Origin: an uncultured Flavobacterium sp.
GTDB lineage: Bacteria > Bacteroidota > Bacteroidia > Flavobacteriales > Flavobacteriaceae
Direction: 5' to 3'
NCBI RefSeq assembly: GCF_943913405.1
Contig: NZ_CALTYA010000005.1
Span: 1 to 64,000 of the forward strand
DNA length: 64,000 nt
A model generated the notes under the pieces. It ran no database searches and was not told the origin of the DNA. It saw only the letters and a program-made list of their open reading frames with translations. How positions within the stretch are numbered: position 1 is the stretch's first letter; the number at the start of each line of letters is the position of its first letter. This document shows positions 15,276-23,798 of this stretch, one piece after another. The translations under genes and the position numbers were made by a program.

Positions 15276-16745
15276 ATGAAAAAAACCCTAGCCCTCGCAA
15301 TCCTTTTATTTTTAGGAACTTTCACCTTTTTGTCGTGCCAAGATGATTATGATGATATTGAAGTTCCGAATAGTTTAAAAATAAATGATTTTATTTGGAA
15401 AGGGCTAAATCTTTATTACTATTGGCAGGCAGATGTTCCTAATTTATCTGATAATAAATTTAGAAATCAAGGCGAATTAAATTCTTTTTTGGCCAATTAC
15501 AGTACGCCTGAAAATTTGTTCAGTGATTTGTTATTCCAATATTCTGTAACCGACCGATTCAGCGTAATGTATAGCGATTACAGCGTGCTGGAAGGAAACT
15601 TAAACGGAATTACAAAAAATAACGGAGTCGATTTTCAGCTGGCAAGACCTTCCTCAAATCCTGATGTGGTTTTTGGCTGGGTTCGTTATATCATTCCGAA
15701 TTCTGATGCTTCGACAAAAGATATCCGCCGAGGCGATATTTTTTATGCCATTGACGGCATTCCGTTGCGATATGCTTCTCGAAATTACAATCAATTGTTA
15801 GCCCAAGAAACCTATACTTTAAATCTTGCCAATTATGACAATGGAAATCTGACGCCAAACGGAAGATCGGTTACATTGACAAAAACACAATTGACAGAAA
15901 ATCCGATTTTGATGAATACCGTCTTTACACAGAACCAGCACAGAATCGGCTATTTGATGTATAACGGATTTTACAGCGCTTATGATAACGAACTGAATCA
16001 AGTTTTTGCCAGTTTCAAATCACAGAACATTACCGATTTAATTATTGATTTAAGATACAATTCTGGAGGTTCTGTAAACACAGCCACACGTTTAGCCAGC
16101 ATGATAACTGGAAATAAAAATGGACAAATCTTCGCCAAACAACAATGGAATTCTAAAGTTCAATCTTACTTTCAATCGAATAATCCTGAACAATTAGTTA
16201 ATCGTTTTACAAATTCTATTGACAATACCGCCATCAACAGCCTGAATTTGCCAAAAGTATATATTCTCACATCAAAAGCATCAGCTTCTGCCAGCGAACT
16301 TTTGATTAACGGATTAAAACCGCATTTGAATGTAGTTCAAATTGGAGATGTTACGACTGGAAAAAATGTTGGTTCGATTACACTATATGATTCGCCGAGT
16401 TTTAACAAAGAAGGACGTTCTTCTAGCCACAGATATGCCATGCAACCCATCTGTTTTAAAATCGTAAATTCAGAAGGTTTTGGAGAATATGCCAATGGAA
16501 TCAAACCCGATGAGTCCAACCAATATGCAGAAAATTTAGGAAATTTAGGCGCGCTTGGAAATACCTCAGAACCTTTGTTAAGCAAAGCCATCCAGAAAAT
16601 AACAGGAACTGGAAGGCCAATCGAAAATTCACCTAAAAATTATGAAGCGCTGAAAGATTCAAAATCAATGCGCGCGCTGGGAACCGAATTGTACTTAGAC
16701 GAAGTTCCGTTTGAAGCGCTGAATATTAAGTTTTATGAAAATTAA
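15276..16745 (+). CDS. S41-family (C-terminal processing) peptidase lipoprotein
   Basis: Lipoprotein of 489 residues; the signal peptide ends in FTFLSC followed by Gln-Asp-Asp. A PDZ-like section (about 125-170) precedes the tail-specific protease domain, with DLIIDLRYNSGGS near 247-259 and the presumed catalytic Ser in SKASASASELLING at about 334-347. These proteases cut substrates from exposed C-termini in the periplasm. The gene stands alone, divergent from the ECF operon. Confidence 0.88.
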   Translation: MKKTLALAILLFLGTFTFLSCQDDYDDIEVPNSLKINDFIWKGLNLYYYWQADVPNLSDNKFRNQGELNSFLANYSTPENLFSDLLFQYSVTDRFSVMYSDYSVLEGNLNGITKNNGVDFQLARPSSNPDVVFGWVRYIIPNSDASTKDIRRGDIFYAIDGIPLRYASRNYNQLLAQETYTLNLANYDNGNLTPNGRSVTLTKTQLTENPILMNTVFTQNQHRIGYLMYNGFYSAYDNELNQVFASFKSQNITDLIIDLRYNSGGSVNTATRLASMITGNKNGQIFAKQQWNSKVQSYFQSNNPEQLVNRFTNSIDNTAINSLNLPKVYILTSKASASASELLINGLKPHLNVVQIGDVTTGKNVGSITLYDSPSFNKEGRSSSHRYAMQPICFKIVNSEGFGEYANGIKPDESNQYAENLGNLGALGNTSEPLLSKAIQKITGTGRPIENSPKNYEALKDSKSMRALGTELYLDEVPFEALNIKFYEN

Positions 16746-16751
16746 TAAAAT

Positions 16752-16784
16752 AAAAAAGCCGTCTGAATTGCAGACGGCTTTTTT
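16752..16784. terminator. Bidirectional terminator after the S41 peptidase gene
   Basis: AAAAAAGCCGTCTG and CAGACGGCTTTTTT pair perfectly around AATTG, between convergent genes. Confidence 0.88.
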
Positions 16785-16799
16785 ATTAAGAAGTGAAAT

Positions 16800-17771
16800 C
16801 TATTTAATCACCAAACGAACTGAAGTGCTTTTTTCTTCAGAAGTAATTTGGGCAATATAAATTCCTTTAGTCAAATTAGAAACATCCATTCCGTTTGAAG
16901 CGATGCTTTTTTGAGAAACAACCAATCTTCCTGAAATGTCATAGATTTTTATAGCAGCCGAATTTTTTGAATGTATAAAAACTCTGTCGCTTGCTGGATT
17001 TGGGTACAAGAAAACATTTGATTTTGAAAAATCTGATGTCCCTAAAACTTTTTGGTTGATTACGCCAACAGCATCCAAATCAAAACCGCAAGAATTAAAA
17101 GGCGTAGGCCAAGATTCATTCACAATGTTCCCAAAGCTGTCATAACTTGCATATTGCGGATCAATATTTCCGACTACATCAATCACTTTGATATGCGTAA
17201 TATTTTCCTTGTCTAACAAAGGATTATTAGGAATATCGCTTAAATCAAATGGAGTTCCGTTACCGCCATATTTCCCTGCCAGATTATTCAAATTTACGGC
17301 AGATGGTGTTCCAAAACTTCCCATTTGCGTCGCTGTCTGTGTCAAGCTATGTGCTGGAAATCTGAAGAAATTCACACCGTCAGAACTAGCTTCTACAAAA
17401 CCAAGTTCTAAAAAGAAAGGGCCTCCGTTTTCAAAAACTGCCAAATCAAAACCTTCTCCGTTTGTGATTGGAGTAGCAAAAGTTAGAACAGCCGTGCCTC
17501 GATCGCCAAGACTTACAAGCGAACCGTCAGCTGGCCCGATTGCGTTTGCAGGAACTCCATAAGAAGCCACATTGCTGCCGCTTACGACTAAAGATGGATT
17601 TGAAATATTTACAAAACCTCTTTCCACCGTTGCTCCAGTTGCCCAAGCTACAAAACGGCTATCTGTAGGAGTAATTGCTGTCGATCCCGGCTGGCCTGCA
17701 TCTGGCGGATAAGTCTGCGCATTTGAAATTGTTAGAGCGCTTAAAAGCAATAAAGATAAAATTGATTTCAT
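16800..17771 (-). CDS. T9SS-sorted cell-surface protein of the B12 uptake operon
   Basis: Secreted protein of 323 residues with signal peptide (cleavage near SNAQ) and a C-terminal T9SS sorting domain (FLYPNPASDRVFI, KIYDISGRLV, about 250-323). The middle contains AVLTFATPITNGEGFDLAVFENGG and FNSCGFDLDAVGVI, a pattern I remember from surface proteins beside BtuG-like genes. It is the last gene of the riboswitch-controlled btuB operon, 2 nt after the propeller gene, so a corrinoid-related role is inferred. A BtuH-like function is possible but not shown. Confidence 0.72.
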   Translation of the reverse strand: MKSILSLLLLSALTISNAQTYPPDAGQPGSTAITPTDSRFVAWATGATVERGFVNISNPSLVVSGSNVASYGVPANAIGPADGSLVSLGDRGTAVLTFATPITNGEGFDLAVFENGGPFFLELGFVEASSDGVNFFRFPAHSLTQTATQMGSFGTPSAVNLNNLAGKYGGNGTPFDLSDIPNNPLLDKENITHIKVIDVVGNIDPQYASYDSFGNIVNESWPTPFNSCGFDLDAVGVINQKVLGTSDFSKSNVFLYPNPASDRVFIHSKNSAAIKIYDISGRLVVSQKSIASNGMDVSNLTKGIYIAQITSEEKSTSVRLVIK

Positions 17772-17773
17772 GA

Positions 17774-19075
17774 TTATTTGATGATGATTTTTTGCACTTC
17801 TCTGGTTTCATCGATGATGATTTCAGCCATATAAACTCCTGAATTTAAAGAAGAAACATCGATTCCGTTTGCTGTGTAGTTTTGCGTTTTCACCAATCTT
17901 CCTGAGATGTCATAAAGATTTACTTTTGCGTTTTTGTCTGTAGTCAGGAAGAAAACGCCACTCGCTGGATTTGGATAAATTGAAACCGCAGTTTTTGTAA
18001 AATCTCCTGTGCTCAAAGGAGCTTGTTTCGATTTAAGAAAAGCATTTGGCAAGAAACCAACTGTGTAAGTATTCAATAAAGTTCCTGAAGTTGAATACAC
18101 ATATGTTTTTCCATCAGTGATATAGCCTAAAGCATCTCCGATAAAAATTTTATTATCGATAATATCCATACCATAAATTCCATAAACGCCTTGTGGCTCT
18201 AAATCAATCAACGGTGTAGTTGGCAAAGTTGCAGCTGTAACGCTGGTTTTGAAAATATGAGAATCAACAGTATAGTACAAATCATTTCCGTCAAGTTTCA
18301 AGTTGGAAGGATGCATATTTGGAAAATCAATCTGGCTTACGACAGCATTAGTCGCTATATTAATTTTTAATAACGCTCCAAAAGTTTCAAAAACAGGCGG
18401 CTGAGCCCAAGAAGGTATGCCACCGCAAAGCACATATAAAAATCCGTCTTTTTCAACCATAGAATTTGGCACATAGCTCACATTAATTGTGCTTGTAATT
18501 GTATTTGTAGCAGGATCAATTACAGAAATAGTATTTCCATAGCCATAACCTCCTTGATGCGCAACATATAATTTTCCGTTGATTTCAAGAATTCGCTCTA
18601 TTCCTGAACCTGTAGGAATAGTTGTAATCAAAGTATTGTCAGCAAGATTGTAAACCGCTACATAATGATCATTCGGACCGCCAGTTCCCCAATTTGTAAC
18701 ATAAGCTTTTCCGCCATAAAACGCAATATATCTTGGATATGCCACGCCGTTAGAAATTGTGGTAACATACTGAAATGTAGTGCTGTTAATTACTTTTATA
18801 TCTTCAGAACCATTATTTACCACATACAAATAATCGCCGTTCATGGCAATCGACTGCGCAGTATCTCCTAAAGATCCCTGTGTCGGATTTACCGTTGCAA
18901 AAATATTATTCTGAAGCGTCATATCTTGCGCAATAAAAGAAACAGAAGCATTTTCTAACCCAAAACCACCTTCGTTAAGCACAAAAACACCGTTTGTAAA
19001 ACCTGTCTGGGCAAAGCTTGAAACATAAAAAGCCAAGCTTAAGAAAATCGTAAAAAGATTGTAATTTTTTTTCAT
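17774..19075 (-). CDS. BtuG-like beta-propeller with T9SS sorting domain
   Basis: Secreted protein of 433 residues: signal peptide (ends near SSFAQ), a DUF5074/YncE-like beta-propeller (about 25-345; blades such as YLYVVNNGSEDIKVINSTTF and KLYVAHQGGYGYGNTISVID), and a T9SS type A sorting domain (about 355-433, SIYPNPASGVFFL). In Bacteroides, BtuG is a surface lipoprotein propeller that binds cobalamin and sits on BtuB. This copy is built for T9SS attachment instead, and its neighbour upstream is a lipidated paralogue. Operon placement under a cobalamin riboswitch supports corrinoid binding. Confidence 0.78.
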   Translation of the reverse strand: MKKNYNLFTIFLSLAFYVSSFAQTGFTNGVFVLNEGGFGLENASVSFIAQDMTLQNNIFATVNPTQGSLGDTAQSIAMNGDYLYVVNNGSEDIKVINSTTFQYVTTISNGVAYPRYIAFYGGKAYVTNWGTGGPNDHYVAVYNLADNTLITTIPTGSGIERILEINGKLYVAHQGGYGYGNTISVIDPATNTITSTINVSYVPNSMVEKDGFLYVLCGGIPSWAQPPVFETFGALLKINIATNAVVSQIDFPNMHPSNLKLDGNDLYYTVDSHIFKTSVTAATLPTTPLIDLEPQGVYGIYGMDIIDNKIFIGDALGYITDGKTYVYSTSGTLLNTYTVGFLPNAFLKSKQAPLSTGDFTKTAVSIYPNPASGVFFLTTDKNAKVNLYDISGRLVKTQNYTANGIDVSSLNSGVYMAEIIIDETREVQKIIIK

Positions 19076-19097
19076 TAAAATTTAATTTGAGATATAA

Positions 19098-20141
19098 TTA
19101 GTTAAAGTAAAATCCGTTTGGACCAACGCCTACAATTGTTGATTTCAATAAAGAACCTGCAAGGGAATAAGTATAGACATGGCTGCTGGAAGAAAAATTC
19201 CCTGCATCAGCGATATAAATCTTGTCGCCTTTTACCGCAAAGCCATACATCACGCCATCCTGAGAGGTTGTAGAATAAGAAAACAATGGCGAAGCCGGTG
19301 CCGCAACAGCGTTTAAAGGCATTTCATAAACTGCATTTCCTACAGTATAATAAATTTTATTTCCCTCCACAGCAATATCTTTTGACTCAGCCGTGATTGC
19401 CATCGGAGTACCCAAAAGCGTATTATTTGCCAAGTTGATCTTAGCCAATTTTCCTGAACCGAGAACATATAGCGTTTCGTTTTCTTCTTCAAAAGAAGTT
19501 GGCGAAAAACCAAGCTCGATTACTTTTTCAACCGTATTTGAATTTGGATTTAAAACTGAAACACTGCTTCCGTCGCCATAATAGCCATTGAAAATATAAA
19601 CTTTTCCGTTTTCTTCAGTAATTTTTTCACACCAGTTTCCAATTGCAATTTTGCTGGTTGAATAGTCAGAAAGGTTGATTGCCGTTAAAAAATCATCGCT
19701 TGCTGAGCTCCAATCGGCTCCTGCATTTGTTACATACGCCTTTCCATTTGCAACTGTGCCATATCTTGGATTCGTGAAATTAGTATCCACATTAGCAATA
19801 AATTTGAAAGTATAGCGATCAACGACAGTAATCTTATTGGCTTGCCCAGAAATTATAAAAGCTCTCGTGTCGTCAAAAAACATACACTGAAGGTAAGTCC
19901 CCATCTTTGGAGAATTCGGATTAACATTCGTGTAAACGTCATTTTCAAGCGCTCCGTCATAACTCATGAACGAAACTGTGGCACTTGAAATATTGCTATT
20001 TCCTTCATTCAAAACAAAAACGCCGTCTTCATATTGACCAAGAGAAACTTCGCCTTCATCGACACTATTATCATCGCTACAAGAAGCTAGAAAAATCGAG
20101 CAAGAAAGAATTGCAAAAAAAAGTCTATTCATCTTTTTCAT
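19098..20141 (-). CDS. BtuG-like DUF5074 beta-propeller lipoprotein
   Basis: Lipoprotein of 347 residues; the signal peptide ends in IFLASC followed by Ser-Asp-Asp. The rest is a beta-propeller (about 35-347) similar to the next gene product, sharing DGVFVLNEGN, AYVTNAG and YIFNGYYGDGSSVSVLNPN. Such surface propellers (BtuG in Bacteroides) capture cobalamin and pass it to BtuB. The gene starts 3 nt after btuB ends, so the two are translated from one mRNA under the riboswitch. Confidence 0.8.
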   Translation of the reverse strand: MKKMNRLFFAILSCSIFLASCSDDNSVDEGEVSLGQYEDGVFVLNEGNSNISSATVSFMSYDGALENDVYTNVNPNSPKMGTYLQCMFFDDTRAFIISGQANKITVVDRYTFKFIANVDTNFTNPRYGTVANGKAYVTNAGADWSSASDDFLTAINLSDYSTSKIAIGNWCEKITEENGKVYIFNGYYGDGSSVSVLNPNSNTVEKVIELGFSPTSFEEENETLYVLGSGKLAKINLANNTLLGTPMAITAESKDIAVEGNKIYYTVGNAVYEMPLNAVAAPASPLFSYSTTSQDGVMYGFAVKGDKIYIADAGNFSSSSHVYTYSLAGSLLKSTIVGVGPNGFYFN

Positions 20142-20144
20142 ATC

Positions 20145-21977
20145 TTAAAATTTTAGAATTAAGTACATATTATAATTTCTCCCCGGAAGAAAACGGCTTT
20201 CAACGCTCACATAATTTTCATCGTAAAGATTCAAAACCTGAAAGCCCAAAGTATAAGAATTCGTCTTCCCAAAGTCATAGTTTACCGAAGCATTGCTTAC
20301 CAAATAAGCGTCAACGTTGTATTTTGAGTTGTTGTCAGAGCGCGTAAAAACTTCTCCGTTATACAAAAACTGGTAATCGGCAGTAATTTTTTTCCAAGAA
20401 TAAGCCACCGAAGAAGTCGCTTTGTGATAAGGCACATAAATCAGCTGTTTCTTCATTTCCATATCTTCGGAAACGGTGTAAGCGTAAGTTCCGTTGAATT
20501 CAAAGTGATTATTCCCGAAGCTTTTGTTCCAATTTAAAATGGCTTCTCCGCCATAAGTCCTCACTTTGTGCGTGTTTTGCGGCGACCAGAAAGAACTCAT
20601 CGGAATCCAGCGAAGCATGTCTTTAATGTCGATATAATATCCGGTCAACGAAATCTTGAAGTTGCTGAAGTGAAAATCGTTGCCCAGTTCTGCCTGATAA
20701 GAAGATTCGGGCTTCAAGTTTTCATTCCCGCCCGGCTGCCAATACAAGTCATTGAAAGTCGGAACCCTGAAGTTTTTTGAACCGTTTAATTTCAGCGTAT
20801 AAAAATCAGTAACAGCAAAGTTAGTTCCCACAGAAAACAAAACCGGACTTTTGTAATTGTCTGTAATTTCTTTGCGAACACTCAATTCATAGGTGAATTT
20901 GGAAGTCAGAATATGCTTAAAAAGCAAGCTTCCAGAGCCAATGTTTCGCTGTTCATTCTTAATATCTGATCCGTAGCCCTTATTCTGCGTGTAATCAAAA
21001 ATCGCATTCAGTTTGATCGCATCGCTTACATCAAAAGTAAGGTCATACTTGCCGATATAAGTATTCACGACCCCAAAAGTATAGTCATCAGAATCTATGT
21101 TTCCAAAATATTTATACTTCTCTTTCAATGCAGCCACTTTAACTTTCGAAGTAAATTTCCCGAAAAAGCTATCCCATTCTAAAAGATTTCTGCTGTTTAA
21201 ATCTTGGTACTTAGTTTTAATCTCCGAAGGAAAAATCAATGAAAAATGCCTTTCGCCATCAAAAACCTGACTGTATAATTTCAAGTAATTATGGTCATTT
21301 ATTTTATATCCTGCCGCAATATTAAAGGTCGTATTGTAATATTCTCCGTTCAGATTTTTATCTTCAGAATCGACATAATCATAATCGTTGTCAGAACTAT
21401 TTCTGGTAATGCTGGCCTGCAGGCTAAACTTTTCATCAGAAACATTGACTTTATAATTCGCTCCAATCGTATTGAAACTTCCGTAATTCAAGCGAATTTC
21501 ATTTGAAAATTCCTTTTTAAAGCTCAAATCATTATTCAGGTGAATGCTTCCGCCAATGGCGCTACTTCCATAAATCGAACTTCCTCCGCCCGCGCGAACC
21601 GTGATGTTTTTGAAATCTCTGGTCGTGATGGTATTAAAGTCAGTCTGTCCTAAAAGTTGCGAATTGATATTGATGCCATTCCAAATTACTGCTGTCTGCT
21701 GTGCTGTTGTTCCTCTGAAAGAAGGCGAAGAAACCATCCCCAAACCGTTTTCCTTGAAATAAATCACGGTATTGTAATTCAGCAGCGAAGTAAGCGAGGC
21801 CTGATTTTTTTTTATAATTGAGTCCGAAAGTTGCTGAACCGATTGCGAATCAGAGAAATTTTTCAACTGCAAATCAGAAATTTCAACTGTTTTTAAATAG
21901 TGGATGCTGTCGTTTTGTGCCAAAGCAAATTGGCATACGAATAAAATAGCAACTAAAAATAGCTTTTTAAAAGTCAT
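20145..21977 (-). CDS. btuB: TonB-dependent outer-membrane cobalamin receptor
   Basis: Outer-membrane receptor of 610 residues: signal peptide (ends LALAQ), a plug domain (about 30-150, with SPSFRGTTAQQTAVIWNGIN) and a 22-strand-type barrel ending in aromatic NYDFGKTNSYTLGFQVLNLYDENY and a final Phe. It imports cobalamin with energy from TonB. The assignment to B12 rests on the cobalamin riboswitch directly upstream and on the divergent btuFCD genes. It is first in a four-gene operon. Confidence 0.9.
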   Translation of the reverse strand: MTFKKLFLVAILFVCQFALAQNDSIHYLKTVEISDLQLKNFSDSQSVQQLSDSIIKKNQASLTSLLNYNTVIYFKENGLGMVSSPSFRGTTAQQTAVIWNGININSQLLGQTDFNTITTRDFKNITVRAGGGSSIYGSSAIGGSIHLNNDLSFKKEFSNEIRLNYGSFNTIGANYKVNVSDEKFSLQASITRNSSDNDYDYVDSEDKNLNGEYYNTTFNIAAGYKINDHNYLKLYSQVFDGERHFSLIFPSEIKTKYQDLNSRNLLEWDSFFGKFTSKVKVAALKEKYKYFGNIDSDDYTFGVVNTYIGKYDLTFDVSDAIKLNAIFDYTQNKGYGSDIKNEQRNIGSGSLLFKHILTSKFTYELSVRKEITDNYKSPVLFSVGTNFAVTDFYTLKLNGSKNFRVPTFNDLYWQPGGNENLKPESSYQAELGNDFHFSNFKISLTGYYIDIKDMLRWIPMSSFWSPQNTHKVRTYGGEAILNWNKSFGNNHFEFNGTYAYTVSEDMEMKKQLIYVPYHKATSSVAYSWKKITADYQFLYNGEVFTRSDNNSKYNVDAYLVSNASVNYDFGKTNSYTLGFQVLNLYDENYVSVESRFLPGRNYNMYLILKF

Positions 21978-22023
21978 AATTTCTAAACCTTTTTTCCCGA
22001 AGGTTTGATGTTAATTAAGAAAA

Positions 22024-22195
22024 AAGGCAGGTCTCCTGGCTTGCGTCTTGCTGTTTGCCTTCCCATTCGCCATGGCGGACAGTGGTTTGTAGATAACAGC
22101 GAGCTTGATAGCTTACAGTTGCGGGAACAGCTTTGGTTTTGAACCAAATTCCCTTTTAATGTGATTTACGATAATCAAAATCACAACCTCAATTC
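22024..22195 (-). promoter_or_regulatory. Cobalamin riboswitch of the btuB operon
   Basis: Read on the plus strand as complement, the block shows the conserved pieces of the B12 element in order: GGCAGGTCTCCTGGCTT, CCTTCCCAT, CAGTGG, GCTTACAGTTGCGGGAACAG and ATTCCCTTTTA. The RNA is transcribed from the minus strand and ends about 50 nt before the btuB start. Binding of adenosyl- or methylcobalamin should shut off the operon. No separate B12 element is seen in front of btuF. Confidence 0.93.
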
Positions 22196-22200
22196 GAGTG

Positions 22201-22208
22201 CAAATATA
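22201..22208 (-). promoter_or_regulatory. -7 promoter element of the riboswitch-btuB transcript
   Basis: TATATTTG on the minus strand, an exact consensus match, just upstream of the 5' end expected for the riboswitch RNA. Confidence 0.65.
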
Positions 22209-22290
22209 AAGGATAAGATTGAATTTTTATTGAAAATGCATTTTTTATAGCGATACCAGCTTAAAAATTATCAAAAATGGATTTGGCGAA

Positions 22291-22314
22291 TTTCATAAGA
22301 AGGCTTTTATGAAA
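22291..22314. repeat. Small hairpin beside the palindrome cluster
   Basis: TTTCATAA (22291-22298) and TTATGAAA (22307-22314) form a perfect 8-bp stem with an 8-nt loop. No T tract. Confidence 0.45.
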
Positions 22315-22347
22315 GTAAATTTCTTCTTTAAATCTTTGCCAGAAGCC

Positions 22348-22446
22348 GAAAATTGCAGTTGACAGCTTTTTGCAACTTGATTGAAGCCGTCAACTGCAGT
22401 TGACAGCGTGAAGTAAACTTACTTGGGGCTGTCAACTGCAATTTTC
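22348..22446. repeat. REP-like cluster of interleaved palindromes
   Basis: The 19-nt arm GAAAATTGCAGTTGACAGC (22348-22366) has its perfect reverse complement at 22428-22446. Between them, 22389-22404 is a perfect 16-bp palindrome (GTCAACTGCAGTTGAC) made of the same two arms back to back, so the order is A, A', A, A'. The spacer at 22411-22424 is itself an inverted repeat (AAGTAA-AC-TTACTT). It fills the otherwise gene-free space between the riboswitch and btuF and encodes no plausible protein. Confidence 0.85.
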
Positions 22447-22535
22447 AGGGTGCTGTTTTTTAAAATTTCAATAGTTTTTTAATTCTATAAAATCAAAAAT
22501 ATTATAACCAAATGTCGGTACAGCGCAATAACTTT

Positions 22536-22543
22536 TATCTTTG
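22536..22543 (+). promoter_or_regulatory. -7 promoter element of btuF
   Basis: TATCTTTG, an exact consensus match, 22 nt before the ATG at 22566. Confidence 0.5.
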
Positions 22544-22565
22544 CGGTCTTCACAAAAACTTTTTT

Positions 22566-23708
22566 ATGAAACCATTCTTCTTAAAATATACGGCAATTTT
22601 ATTTTTATTATTTGCAGTTTCCTGTAAAGAGAATCCAGCAACAGAAAGCGTTTCAAGCTCAAAAGCAGAAAATGCTGTTCGCTATGCCAAAGGTTTAGAA
22701 ATCTATAAATATGCTGATTTTTCTATTGTGAAAGTTTCCAATCCCTGGCCAGATGCAAAGAAGGCATTTACTTATGTTTTACATAAAAAAGGAGTTTCTG
22801 TTCCTGACAGCTTGAAAAATTATACGCAAATTCAGGTTCCGATAAAATCAGTCGTGGTGACTTCGACGACGCACATTCCTTCTTTAGAAATGCTTGGCGT
22901 TGAAAATACGCTTCTCGGTTTTCCAAACACAGATTATATTTCTTCAGAGAAAACCAGGGCTTTGATTGAGGCTAAAAAAGTAAAAGAAGTTGGTATCAAC
23001 CAAAACCTAAATACCGAAGTCTTGATTGATTTGCAACCCGAAGCAATCGTCGGCTACAGCATTGATGACAATAATAAAGACTACTCAAATCTGCAGAAAA
23101 GTGGCTTGAAAGTTTTGTATAACGGTGACTGGACAGAGCAATCGCCTCTTGGAAAAGCCGAATGGATTAAGTTTTTCGGAGCATTGTATGACTTGGATGA
23201 CAAGGCCAATTCTGAATTTGACAAAGTAGAAAAAGAGTACAACAACGCCTTGGCTTTGGCGAAGACTGCAAAGTCGTTTCCAACGGTTTTCAGCGGTGCC
23301 ATTTATCAAGACCAATGGTATTTGCCAGGCGGAAAAAGCTGGGGTTCGTTGTTCTTAAAAGATGCGGGAGCGAAATATCTTTGGGAGGAAACGCCAGAAA
23401 CCGGAAGCCTTTCGCTGTCTTTTGAAGCGGTTTTAGAGAAAGCTGAAAACGCTGATTTCTGGATTGGCCCGGCACAGTTTACCTCTTTAAAGGAAATGTC
23501 AGATGCGAATCCGAATTATAAATATTTTAGAGCTTTCAAATTGCAGAAAGTCTATTCTTTCAGCAACAAAAAGGGAAAAACGGGCGGTGTATTATATTAT
23601 GAATTGGCACCGAACCGACCTGACCTGATCTTGAAAGACTTGATAAAAATCATGCACCCAGAGGTTTTGAAAGACCACGAATTGGTCTTTTTTGAGAAGT
23701 TGAAGTAA
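22566..23708 (+). CDS. btuF: Corrinoid ABC transporter substrate-binding lipoprotein
   Basis: Periplasmic-binding lipoprotein of 380 residues; the signal peptide ends in LFAVSC followed by Lys-Glu. The class III binding fold is visible: VVTSTTHIPSLEMLGVENTLLGFP near 96-119, LIDLQPEAIVGY near 155-166, and a long helix before the C-terminal lobe. ATG 22566 gives the signal peptide; the frame is open to 22512 without it. Iron-siderophore binders share this fold, so B12 is inferred from the riboswitch-controlled btuB operon that diverges from it. Confidence 0.85.
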   Translation: MKPFFLKYTAILFLLFAVSCKENPATESVSSSKAENAVRYAKGLEIYKYADFSIVKVSNPWPDAKKAFTYVLHKKGVSVPDSLKNYTQIQVPIKSVVVTSTTHIPSLEMLGVENTLLGFPNTDYISSEKTRALIEAKKVKEVGINQNLNTEVLIDLQPEAIVGYSIDDNNKDYSNLQKSGLKVLYNGDWTEQSPLGKAEWIKFFGALYDLDDKANSEFDKVEKEYNNALALAKTAKSFPTVFSGAIYQDQWYLPGGKSWGSLFLKDAGAKYLWEETPETGSLSLSFEAVLEKAENADFWIGPAQFTSLKEMSDANPNYKYFRAFKLQKVYSFSNKKGKTGGVLYYELAPNRPDLILKDLIKIMHPEVLKDHELVFFEKLK

Positions 23709-23712
23709 GCAC

Positions 23713-23777
23713 AGATTTTACAGATTTACACAGATAACTTATTAGTCAAGCAAAATCTGTGGAAATCTGTAAAATCT
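23713..23777. repeat. Near-perfect inverted repeat between btuF and btuC
   Basis: The arms 23713-23735 and 23755-23777 are complementary at 22 of 23 positions, with a 19-nt loop. The arms consist of the word ACAGATTT repeated. It lies inside the presumed btuFCD operon. Confidence 0.85.
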
Positions 23778-23798
23778 ACGTTCTAAAAAATTTAAAAG

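Noticed and set aside
22348..22446. CRISPR array at the repeated GTCAACTGCAGTTGAC motif
   Set aside because: The units are inverted, not direct, and the spacing is irregular; it is a palindrome cluster.
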